Assembly: GCA_036498625.1 (NCBI GenBank)
Contig: DASYFD010000197.1
Span: 1 to 5,264 of the forward strand
Origin: VAZQ01 sp036498625
GTDB taxonomy: Bacteria > Pseudomonadota > Alphaproteobacteria > Rhizobiales > Xanthobacteraceae
Length of the DNA stretch: 5,264 nt
Direction of reading: 5' to 3'
The notes beneath the pieces are model-generated. The model saw only the letters and a program-made list of their open reading frames with translations, was not told the DNA's origin and searched no databases. Within the stretch, counting starts at the first letter, position 1, and every line of letters begins with the position of its first letter. Shown here one piece after another: positions 1 through 5,252 of the stretch. A program made the position numbers and the translations under genes.

Positions 1-1278
1 GATCTGGGCGGCACGGTCGCGGGCTCCACCTCCGCCAATGCCACCGAGATGTTCCACGAAGGCGTGCTGGTGCCGCCGATCAAGATCTGGGAGGCCGGCC
101 GCGCGCTCGCCGATATCGAGCGCTTCATTCTCGCCAACAGCCGGCAGCCGGCGCTGGTGCGCGGCGACATGCAAGCCCAGATCGCCGTCACCCAGATGGG
201 CGCCGCGCGGGTCAAGGAATTGTGCGGGCGCTTCGGTGCCGACACGGTCACGCAGGCCTTCGCGGCCATCCTCAAGGGAGCCGCCGACGAGCTCCAGAGC
301 GCCATCGCCCGGTTGCCGGACGGCACCGCATCGGCGGAAGGCTATCTCGACAGCGACGGCGTGGTGGTCGAGCAGCCGGTAAAGCTCGCCGTCACCATCG
401 CGATCCGCGACGGCCGCGCGAGCTTCGACTTCTCCAGTAGTGATCCGCAGGCCCGGGGGCCGATCAACCTGCGCCCCTCCATGGTGGAGGCCTGCGTGTT
501 CTACTGCCTGCTCGGCAGCCTCGACCCGAACCTGCATTTCAACGACGGCATGCGCGACGTGGTGAGCCTGACCTATGCGCCCCGCACCGTCACCAATGCG
601 GAACCGCCCGCTCCGGTCTCCAACTATCAGATGGTCAATCTGATGCTGGTGGATGTTATTTTGGAGGCCTTGGCCAAGCTCAATCCGGGCCGCGCCATCG
701 CGCATTCCGGCGCCTCGAGCGCGCTCGGCATCGCCTGGAGCAAGGGCCGGCCGGGCCAGTCCTCCATGCAATACGAGATCGCCGGCTCCGCCTACGGGGC
801 GGGCCTCGGCCATGACGGGGTCACGGCGACCGCCACGCATTTGAGCAACCTGCACACCACCCCGATCGAGATTCTGGAATCCGAGTTTCCCTGCCGCATC
901 ACGCGCTTCGGCCTGGTGGCGGACTCCGGCGGCGCCGGGCAATGGCGCGGCGGGCTCGCCATGCAGCGCGAATATGAATTGCTGGAGAACGCGACCGTCA
1001 TCCGCCGCTTCAACAAGACCCGCTTCCCGCCGCTCGGCCTCGCCGGCGGCAAGCCCGGCAGCCGCGCCCGCTTCGTGGTACGGCTCGGCACCAAGCAGGA
1101 GTTCGAGACCAAGGCTTCGGCCCGCGTCGAGATGAAGGCCGGCGAGCGTTTCTTGTTGCAAAGCGCCGGCGGCGGCGGCTACGGCGACCCGCGCCGCCGC
1201 GACCCCGCCGCGCTTGCCGCCGATTTGGCCGAAGGCTATGTGTCGCCCGACGCGGCGAAAGAGGATTACGGCGAGTAG
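1..1278 (+). CDS. Hydantoinase B/oxoprolinase family protein (HyuB-type subunit), 5'-truncated by window edge
   Basis: This is the C-terminal 425 residues of a HyuB-type subunit. The reading frame is open from base 1, and the first residues (DLGGTVAGSTSANATEMFHE) already belong to the family, so the ATG at position 49 is internal. Family members are usually about 520-600 residues, so roughly 100-150 are missing. Visible family signatures, numbered from the first codon, are AGSAYGAGLGHDG (261-273), TPIEILESEFP (287-297), DSGGAGQWRGGL (308-319) and the terminal glycine-rich GGGGYGDP (390-397), followed by the usual short tail ending near a YG pair. Known members pair with a HyuA subunit to hydrolyse N-methylhydantoin, 5-oxoproline or caprolactam with ATP, or to carboxylate acetone or acetophenone. 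They are cytoplasmic. The substrate here is unknown. A HyuA gene would be expected just upstream. The next gene lies 236 bp downstream on the same strand. Confidence 0.93.
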   Translation, partial: DLGGTVAGSTSANATEMFHEGVLVPPIKIWEAGRALADIERFILANSRQPALVRGDMQAQIAVTQMGAARVKELCGRFGADTVTQAFAAILKGAADELQSAIARLPDGTASAEGYLDSDGVVVEQPVKLAVTIAIRDGRASFDFSSSDPQARGPINLRPSMVEACVFYCLLGSLDPNLHFNDGMRDVVSLTYAPRTVTNAEPPAPVSNYQMVNLMLVDVILEALAKLNPGRAIAHSGASSALGIAWSKGRPGQSSMQYEIAGSAYGAGLGHDGVTATATHLSNLHTTPIEILESEFPCRITRFGLVADSGGAGQWRGGLAMQREYELLENATVIRRFNKTRFPPLGLAGGKPGSRARFVVRLGTKQEFETKASARVEMKAGERFLLQSAGGGGYGDPRRRDPAALAADLAEGYVSPDAAKEDYGE

Positions 1279-1302
1279 AGCGACGGTGCCGCGCTCGCAG
1301 CA

Positions 1303-1405
1303 CCCCTCGCCCCGCTTGCCGTCAGGGCGTTTACGCCCGCCTTCGACGAGCTATGGAGAGGGCGACACGGGACTGAGAAGAACCAGACCTCGGCCCGGTG
1401 AGGGG
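1303..1405. repeat. Imperfect palindromic intergenic element
   Basis: The stretch is bounded by CCCCTCGCC (1303-1311) and GGTGAGGGG (1397-1405), which are inverted copies matching at 8 of 9 positions. Inside it a short dyad, GGGCGT-TT-ACGCCC, lies at 1325-1338. Its position just after the HyuB stop codon and its composition resemble the palindromic repeats scattered through rhizobial-type genomes. That resemblance is from memory and has not been searched. It could also act as a weak transcriptional punctuation site, but no T-tract follows. Confidence 0.5.
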
Positions 1406-1449
1406 CGTTCCCACAGGCTCAGACTCGCGGAAGCGCCCCCACATCCCGA

Positions 1450-1475
1450 CCTTCTCCCCGCGCGCGGGGAGAAGG
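1450..1475. repeat. Perfect 26-bp palindrome (half-site CCTTCTCCCCGCG)
   Basis: Positions 1450-1475 are a perfect self-complementary palindrome, each half being CCTTCTCCCCGCG. It ends 28 bases before the Shine-Dalgarno sequence of the racemase-like gene. In RNA it would fold into one very stable GC-rich hairpin. The form is that of a dispersed intergenic palindrome of alphaproteobacteria (remembered, unverified) rather than a classical terminator, because A-rich rather than T-rich sequence follows on the plus strand. If it is transcribed with the HyuB gene it could protect or separate the upstream message. Confidence 0.65.
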
Positions 1476-1514
1476 AGACCGCTATTCGCCTGGGACAGGC
1501 AGAAGGATACTTCC

Positions 1515-2240
1515 ATGGCGTTTTCCAGCTGGCGTGGCCTTGTCGGAATGATCAATCCGACCATGCGGCCGGGGGTGACCGAGGAGGTCATCCGGCTGTT
1601 GCCGGAGGGCATCGGGCTCATTCCGATCTTCCTGAACATCCGGCGCGGCACCGAGGACGAGTTCGAGACCATGATGCCGCATTACGAGAAGGCGATCGCG
1701 CTTCTGGCCGAGCAGAAGTGCGACCTGATCCATCCCCATGGCGCGCCGCCTTTCATGGTGCACGGCTTCAAGGGCGAGGCCCGCATCGTGGCGGCCTGGG
1801 AGAAGAAATTCAAAACCCCGATCATGAGCGTGGCGCAGAACCACGTGCGGGCGCTCAAGGCACTCAAGGCCAAGACCATCGTGGGGGCGACCTATTTTCC
1901 GCCCAAGCTCAACGCCGTGTTCGCGAAGTACTTCAAGGACGCCGGCTTCACGGTGCGCGACATGACCGGCATCGACGTGCCGTTCGACAAGGTGCAGGAG
2001 CTCTCGGGCGAGCAGGTCTATGCCCATATCAAGCGCAATTTCCTCAAGAGCAAAGGCGCGGACGCCATCTACATGCTGGGATCCGGCTGGCGCACCCTCG
2101 ACATCATCAAGCTGCTGGAGCAGGATCTGCAGGTGCCGGTGGTGCATCCGGTGCCGGCCCGGGTGTGGGAGATCCAGAAGCGGCTGCATGTGCGCGAGCC
2201 GCGCGCCGGCTACGGCCATTTGCTGGAAGCAATGCCGTAG
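1515..2240 (+). CDS. Asp/Glu racemase / arylmalonate decarboxylase / maleate isomerase superfamily protein, catalytic cysteines absent
   Basis: The protein has 241 residues, matching arylmalonate decarboxylase (about 240) and maleate isomerases (about 250). ATG 1515 is preferred because AAGGA (1503-1507) sits 7 bases upstream. An in-frame extension back to 1398 would run through the intergenic palindrome and is not family-like. Family landmarks are GLVGMINPTMRPG near the N-terminus, HPHGAPPFMVHG (73-84), SVAQNHVRALKALKAKTIVGA (central strand-helix), the segment ending SGWRTLD (190-196) and the C-terminal RAGYGHLLE (230-238). Aligned by eye to Bordetella arylmalonate decarboxylase, its Gly74-Thr75-Ser76 becomes Gly76-Ala77-Pro78, and catalytic Cys188 becomes Gly189. 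The only cysteine is Cys69, outside both active-site positions. The usual one- or two-cysteine chemistry therefore looks impossible. The protein is cytoplasmic with no signal peptide. Its placement between a HyuB gene and a binding-protein gene suggests handling of a small dicarboxylate-like acid. Superfamily membership is firm; the reaction is unknown. Confidence 0.88.
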   Translation: MAFSSWRGLVGMINPTMRPGVTEEVIRLLPEGIGLIPIFLNIRRGTEDEFETMMPHYEKAIALLAEQKCDLIHPHGAPPFMVHGFKGEARIVAAWEKKFKTPIMSVAQNHVRALKALKAKTIVGATYFPPKLNAVFAKYFKDAGFTVRDMTGIDVPFDKVQELSGEQVYAHIKRNFLKSKGADAIYMLGSGWRTLDIIKLLEQDLQVPVVHPVPARVWEIQKRLHVREPRAGYGHLLEAMP

Positions 2241-2243
2241 GGG

Positions 2244-2291
2244 CGCCCGCCGCAGCGGAGACGCGAAGCGGGCGGCCACGAGGGCCGCCCG
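2244..2291. repeat. Overlapping, mutually exclusive GC-rich hairpins between the racemase-like and first TctC genes
   Basis: Two stems compete for the same bases. Stem A pairs CGCCCGC (2244-2250) with GCGGGCG (2268-2274). Stem B pairs CGGGCGGCC (2269-2277) with GGCCGCCCG (2283-2291) around a 5-base loop. No T-run follows stem B, so it is not a standard intrinsic terminator. It starts right after the stop codon at 2240 and ends 27 bases before the Shine-Dalgarno site of the next gene. It may be a dispersed palindromic repeat, an mRNA-stabilising hairpin, or a chance product of GC-rich sequence. Confidence 0.45.
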
Positions 2292-2331
2292 TACAGGCGA
2301 GGCCCGGGTTGGGAACGCAGGAGCGGGATCG

Positions 2332-3375
2332 ATGAGCAGGATTTGGCAAGGCGCGCTGGCTCTCATGGGCGTGGGACTGCTGGCGACGCCGGCAGCGGCA
2401 CAGTCGGTCGAGCAATTCTACAAGGGCCGTTCCGTCACCATGCTGGTCGGCACTGCGCCGGGCGGCATCAACGACATATCGGCCCGCCTGGTGGCGAAGC
2501 ATCTCGGCCGCTTCATTCCCGGCAATCCGGCGATCGTGGTGCAGAACAATCCCGGCGCCGGCGGGCTGATCACCGCCAACAAGCTCTACAACAACGCCGA
2601 GAAGGACGGCTCGGTGCTGGCCAAGTTCGAGCGCGCGGTGCCGCAGCTGCAGATCCAGGGCGACTCCAATGCGCAGTTCGATTCCACCAAATTCGTGTGG
2701 CTGGGCAGCCTGTCGTCCTACACCAACGACGCCTATCTGCTGCTGGTCAATGCCGGCAACCGGACGAAGAATGTCGAGGAGCTGCGCCGGCCCGGCGTCC
2801 CGCTCACGCTCGGGTCCGACAACTCGGCCTCCAGCAACCAGATCTTCGCGGTCATCGCCAAGGAGATTTTGGGCCTCAACGTCAACGTGATCCGCGGCTA
2901 CACCGGCGCCGCCAGCCTGTTCCTGGCGATGCAGACCGGCGAGCTCGACGGCCAGTATGTGGGCCTGAGCTCGGTGCGCAGCGGCCAGCGCGATTTGTGG
3001 AGCAAAGGCGCGTTCCGGCCGCTGATGGCCTTCGGGCGCACCACCCGGCATCCGGACTTCCCCGACATTCCGATCGGCCGCGAGCTGACCCAGGACCCCA
3101 AGGCGCTGGCGCTGATCAGCTTCGCCGAGCTGCCGTTCTTTATGGCGCTGCCGTTCGCGGCGCCGCCCGGCATCCCGGCCGAGCGCGCCAAGGCGCTGCA
3201 GAACGCGTTCATGGACATGAGCCGCGATCCGGAATTCGTGGCCGAGGCCGAGAAGATCGGCATCGACATGAGCCCGCTCGACGGCGCCGGAATTTTGAAA
3301 ATGCTGGCCGCCACCGCCGCCACGCCCAAGGACGTGATCGCGCGCTATACCGCGATCGGGGCGGAGAAGAAGTAA
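2332..3375 (+). CDS. Tripartite tricarboxylate transporter substrate-binding protein (TctC/Bug family), divergent member
   Basis: This 347-residue periplasmic binding protein starts at ATG 2332, with AGGAG (2319-2323) 8 bases upstream. A Sec signal peptide is clear: Arg3, a hydrophobic core at about residues 8-18, and likely cleavage after ATPAAA (residue 23, before QS). The mature protein has the Bug two-lobe pattern: TMLVGTAPGGINDISARLVA (36-55), NNPGAGGL (72-79), KDGSVLA in place of the usual PDGYTL (91-97), IRGYTGA (187-193, replacing the common HVPYKG), GELDGQYVG (203-211) and APPGIPAERA (277-286). Proteins of this family capture carboxylates or related small organics for TctAB-type permeases. 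It is slightly long for the family, usually near 320-330 residues, and departs from consensus in the ligand loops, so its ligand may be unusual. TctA and TctB are not in the window. It lies 91 bp after the racemase-like gene on the same strand and is probably co-expressed with it. Confidence 0.9.
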   Translation: MSRIWQGALALMGVGLLATPAAAQSVEQFYKGRSVTMLVGTAPGGINDISARLVAKHLGRFIPGNPAIVVQNNPGAGGLITANKLYNNAEKDGSVLAKFERAVPQLQIQGDSNAQFDSTKFVWLGSLSSYTNDAYLLLVNAGNRTKNVEELRRPGVPLTLGSDNSASSNQIFAVIAKEILGLNVNVIRGYTGAASLFLAMQTGELDGQYVGLSSVRSGQRDLWSKGAFRPLMAFGRTTRHPDFPDIPIGRELTQDPKALALISFAELPFFMALPFAAPPGIPAERAKALQNAFMDMSRDPEFVAEAEKIGIDMSPLDGAGILKMLAATAATPKDVIARYTAIGAEKK

Positions 3376-3379
3376 TCCG

Positions 3380-3557
3380 CCCCAACCGCTCGTCCCCGCG
3401 GACGCGGAGACCCAGGCTTTCACAAAATTCGAAGTGGAGCGATTTTTCGCTACGGAGCTGGTGAGGAAATCGCAGCCTCACTTTACGGGCTTGTAGGAGC
3501 TCAGAACATTTTTCGAAGAAACTGGGTCTCCGCCTTCGCGGGGACGAGCGGGTGGGG
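3380..3557. repeat. 178-bp element with 36-bp inverted terminal arms (MITE-like or large palindromic repeat)
   Basis: The left arm (3380-3415) and the inverted right arm (3522-3557) match at 33 of 36 positions by eye; the core CCGCTCGTCCCCGCG is identical in both. Mismatches are one base near the outer end and two in the centre. The 106-bp interior is less GC-rich and holds AGCGA-TTTT-TCGCT (3438-3451), GTGAGG...CCTCAC (3461-3466 with 3476-3481) and two TTCGAA copies (3428-3433 and 3512-3517). It fills the spacer between two convergent genes, starting 5 bases after one stop codon and ending 34 bases before the other. There is no open frame of its own that looks real, and no obvious target-site duplication. 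It could be a non-autonomous mobile element, or two oppositely oriented copies of a short dispersed palindrome. It may also act as a two-way terminator. Confidence 0.8.
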
Positions 3558-3590
3558 AACTCTGCGCATTCCCTGCAAGCCAAATAACCC

Positions 3591-4112
3591 TCACGCGCTC
3601 TCCAGAATCCTGTCCTTCTTGCCGAAGTGGTAGCGCGGCAGCTTGTCGAGGTCGGTGCCGGTGATGCGGATCACCCAGGCGGGCTGCGGATGCGCGGTGG
3701 AATGGATCACATCGGGGCCGTAGGCGCGGGTCTGGCCGGGCGCCAGGCTGTATTTGCTTTCCGCCACCAGCTCCGCATGGTCCTCGCTCTGCGGATTGGT
3801 GCGGCGCCATTCGGTCATCTGCGTCACGGCGCGCGCATTGCCGTAGATCGCCCATGAGGAGCCGTGGCTGTGCGGCTTGCCGGTCTTGCCGCCTTCCTGC
3901 ACATGCGCCATCACGTAGAAATCAAGCTCCGGATCGTGATGCAGCACGCGCTTGCCGGGCTTCATGTCCTCGTTGAAGGTTTCGGCCACGAAGGCCGGAT
4001 TGGCGAGGAGCTGCGACAGCTTGTCGGCCATCTGGGCCAGCGCGCTCGCGAGCGGCTTGGCTTTGAGGATCGCGTGGCTCTCGGTGCAGAATTGTTCCAA
4101 CGTGTAGGCCAT
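3591..4112 (-). CDS. Small cupin, cysteine-dioxygenase-like metal-dependent protein
   Basis: The protein has 173 residues and starts on the minus strand at 4112, with GGAG (complement of 4119-4122) 6 bases upstream. The N-terminal 50 residues are helical-looking. They are followed by a double-stranded beta-helix domain: HHDPELDFYVMAHV (58-71), motif 1 KPHSHGSSWAIYG (79-91) and motif 2 APGQTRAYGPDVIH (124-137). Candidate metal ligands are His81, His83 and His137. The glutamate usual in cupin motif 1 is absent (Trp87/Ala88 instead), giving a three-histidine site as in thiol dioxygenases. His141 replaces the common motif 2 asparagine. The closest broad grouping is the predicted metal-dependent double-stranded beta-helix enzymes related to cysteine dioxygenase, which oxidise small thiols or related substrates using iron. 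It is probably cytoplasmic, with no signal peptide. It converges on the first TctC gene and diverges from the second. The substrate is unknown, and a non-enzymatic cupin is possible. Confidence 0.85.
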   Translation of the reverse strand: MAYTLEQFCTESHAILKAKPLASALAQMADKLSQLLANPAFVAETFNEDMKPGKRVLHHDPELDFYVMAHVQEGGKTGKPHSHGSSWAIYGNARAVTQMTEWRRTNPQSEDHAELVAESKYSLAPGQTRAYGPDVIHSTAHPQPAWVIRITGTDLDKLPRYHFGKKDRILESA

Positions 4113-4131
4113 TGCGATCTCCGTTTTCTTG

Positions 4132-4168
4132 TTGCGCGCGCTTTATAGCGCAAATCCCGATGTTGCGC
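4132..4168. promoter_or_regulatory. Candidate operator: alternating TTGCGC / GCGCAA half-sites
   Basis: TTGCGC (4132-4137), GCGCAA (4148-4153) and TTGCGC (4163-4168) form two inverted pairs sharing the middle copy, with gaps of 10 and 9 bases. A tighter dyad, GCGCT-TTAT-AGCGC (4138-4151), sits between the first two and contains the putative cupin -10. Regularly spaced half-sites over a promoter are what a dimeric repressor or activator would use, but the regulator is not encoded here and GC-rich sequence yields such dyads by chance. Confidence 0.4.
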
Positions 4169-4170
4169 AT

Positions 4171-4182
4171 CCGGCGCGCCGG
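4171..4182. repeat. Perfect 12-bp palindrome CCGGCGCGCCGG
   Basis: This self-complementary 12-mer lies between the candidate -35 (4163-4168) and -10 (4185-4190) elements of the second TctC gene. A protein bound here would block polymerase. Its pure G+C content makes chance occurrence in this genome fairly likely. Confidence 0.4.
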
Positions 4183-4210
4183 CATAGGATATCTGCGCTG
4201 CGGGCGCGGA

Positions 4211-4231
4211 TCGCGGGTCGCGGGTCGCGGC
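4211..4231. repeat. Three tandem 7-bp units (TCGCGGG, TCGCGGG, TCGCGGC)
   Basis: Three head-to-tail heptamers end just before the GGAGG ribosome binding site (4233-4237) of the second TctC gene. The copies are identical except for the final base. They would lie in the 5' leader of the message. A run this short may vary in copy number by slippage, which would change leader length but not the reading frame of the gene. Confidence 0.6.
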
Positions 4232-4242
4232 CGGAGGCACCG

Positions 4243-5235
4243 ATGGGACAGTTCGGCATGGTGCGGGGGATCGCGGCAGTCGTGCTGCTGGCGTGCCTCG
4301 GCGTTGCGCTGGGGAGCCACCAGGGCCACGCGCAGGAACCGTTCCCGGCCCGCACGGTGCGGATCGTGGTTCCCTCCGCCCCCGGCTCGACCACCGACAC
4401 CCTGGCGCGGATCGTGGCGGATCAGCTCGGGCGCAAATGGGCCAAATCCGTGATCGTCGAAAACGTGGCGGGCGGCGCCATGAACGCGGGCGCCGCCAAC
4501 GTGGCGCGCGCCGCTCCCGACGGCAGCACCCTGATGGTGGCGCCGCCGGCGCCGCTGACCTTCAACGATCTGTTGTTCCGCGACCTCGGCTATCGGCCGA
4601 ACCTGTTCGTTCCCATCACGCTGCTGGCAAAAATCCCCAACGTCCTGGTGGTCCGCAACGGCTTCCCGGCGGCGTCGCTTCGCGAGCTCATCGCCTATGC
4701 CAAGGTTCATTCGGGCAGCTTGTCCTATGCGTCGCAGGGCGTCGGCTCGACCGCGCATCTGTCGGCGAGCCAGCTCGAAGCGCTGGCCGGCATCAAGATG
4801 GTGCATGTGCCTTATCGAGGTGCGCAGCCCGCGCTGACCGACGTGATGGCCGGCAATGTGGATTTGTTCTTCGATACGCCGACCACCTCGGCGCCGCTCT
4901 ACCGCAACAAGATGATCAAGATCCTGGCGGTGGCCGACCTCAAGCGCACGCCGGCGCTCCCCGAGGTGCCGACCTTCTCGGAGGCGGGACTGCCCGGCTT
5001 CCGATCGATCACCTGGTTCGGCCTGGTGGCGCCGCCCGGAACGCCCGCGGCGCTCGCCGACCGCATCAATCACGACGCGGTCGATGTGCTCGCCAGCCCG
5101 GAGGTCAACGACAGATTGCGCGACCTCTCGCTCGACCCCGGCGCCACCACGCGCGCCGACACCGCCAAATTCTTCGCCGAGGAAACCGTGCTCTGGAGCA
5201 GGGTGATCAAGCAAGCCAACATCGAGCCGCAGTAA
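4243..5235 (+). CDS. Tripartite tricarboxylate transporter substrate-binding protein (TctC/Bug family), canonical member
   Basis: The protein has 330 residues, a typical Bug length. ATG 4243 is chosen because GGAGG (4233-4237) lies 5 bases upstream; ATG 4258 is a weaker alternative, and a TTG at 4129 would add a non-homologous, arginine-rich tail. The signal peptide has Arg8, a hydrophobic core at about 10-23, and probable cleavage after GHA (residue 30). An LLAC stretch at 15-18 is a poor lipobox. Family motifs appear in order: VVPSAPGSTTDTLAR (42-56), APDGSTLM (91-98), SYASQGVGSTAHL (161-173), HVPYRGAQPALTDVMAGNVD (188-207), LPEVPTFSEAGLPGF (239-253) and VAPPGTPAAL (262-271). Such periplasmic receptors bind small carboxylates and deliver them to TctAB permeases, or act as sensors. 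It is much closer to consensus than the other binding protein in the window, so the two probably bind different ligands. It is divergent from the cupin gene; TctA and TctB are not present. Confidence 0.93.
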   Translation: MGQFGMVRGIAAVVLLACLGVALGSHQGHAQEPFPARTVRIVVPSAPGSTTDTLARIVADQLGRKWAKSVIVENVAGGAMNAGAANVARAAPDGSTLMVAPPAPLTFNDLLFRDLGYRPNLFVPITLLAKIPNVLVVRNGFPAASLRELIAYAKVHSGSLSYASQGVGSTAHLSASQLEALAGIKMVHVPYRGAQPALTDVMAGNVDLFFDTPTTSAPLYRNKMIKILAVADLKRTPALPEVPTFSEAGLPGFRSITWFGLVAPPGTPAALADRINHDAVDVLASPEVNDRLRDLSLDPGATTRADTAKFFAEETVLWSRVIKQANIEPQ

Positions 5236-5252
5236 TTGCTTGTGCGGCAATT
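5234..5252 (+). terminator. Weak possible terminator hairpin after the second TctC gene
   Basis: AATTGC (5234-5239) pairs with GCAATT (5247-5252) around a 7-base loop, overlapping the TAA stop codon (5233-5235), and the last Ts run into TTTCT. The stem is short and AT-rich and the T-tract brief, so termination would be inefficient. The window ends 12 bases later, so the downstream context is missing. Confidence 0.3.

Larger units (their letters stand above)
4113..4242. promoter_or_regulatory. Divergent promoter/regulatory region between the cupin and second TctC genes
   Basis: These 130 bp separate two divergent starts, so promoters for both genes should lie here. On the minus strand TATAAA (complement of 4142-4147) is a plausible -10 for the cupin, implying a leader of only about 20 bases; no good -35 is visible. 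On the plus strand TTGCGC (4163-4168) and TAGGAT (4185-4190), spaced 16 bases, are a weak candidate pair for the TctC gene. The region is packed with dyads and a short tandem repeat, listed separately. Promoter calls are by eye only. Confidence 0.5.

Noticed and set aside
1398..1514. N-terminal extension of the racemase-like protein to an upstream start
   Set aside because: The extra 39 residues are encoded by the intergenic palindrome and match no part of the family; ATG 1515 has a good ribosome binding site.
2020..2331. Upstream extension of the first TctC frame into the racemase-like gene
   Set aside because: It would put about 100 non-homologous residues ahead of a textbook signal peptide that begins at 2332.
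1482..2366. Long minus-strand open frame (294 codons) opposite the racemase-like gene
   Set aside because: It is a shadow of GC-biased codons; the product is rich in His/Arg/Leu with no recognisable family, and it runs across the spacer palindromes.
2107..3423. Minus-strand open frame of 438 codons opposite the first TctC gene
   Set aside because: The plus-strand protein has a signal peptide, ribosome binding site and family motifs; the antisense product is low-complexity Arg/Gly/Ala/His sequence crossing another gene and a repeat.
3376..3590. Small RNA or short gene inside the convergent spacer
   Set aside because: Hairpins are explained by the inverted-repeat element, and no promoter plus terminator pair or ribosome binding site with a plausible frame was found.
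4288..4299. Lipoprotein signal (LLAC) in the second TctC protein
   Set aside because: Leucine at -2 is unfavourable, hydrophobic sequence continues past the cysteine, and a better signal peptidase I site (GHA before QE) lies downstream.
3922..5250. Minus-strand open frame of 442 codons covering the second TctC gene and part of the cupin
   Set aside because: It is antisense to a clear Bug protein, of biased composition, and it runs out of frame through the start region of the cupin gene.
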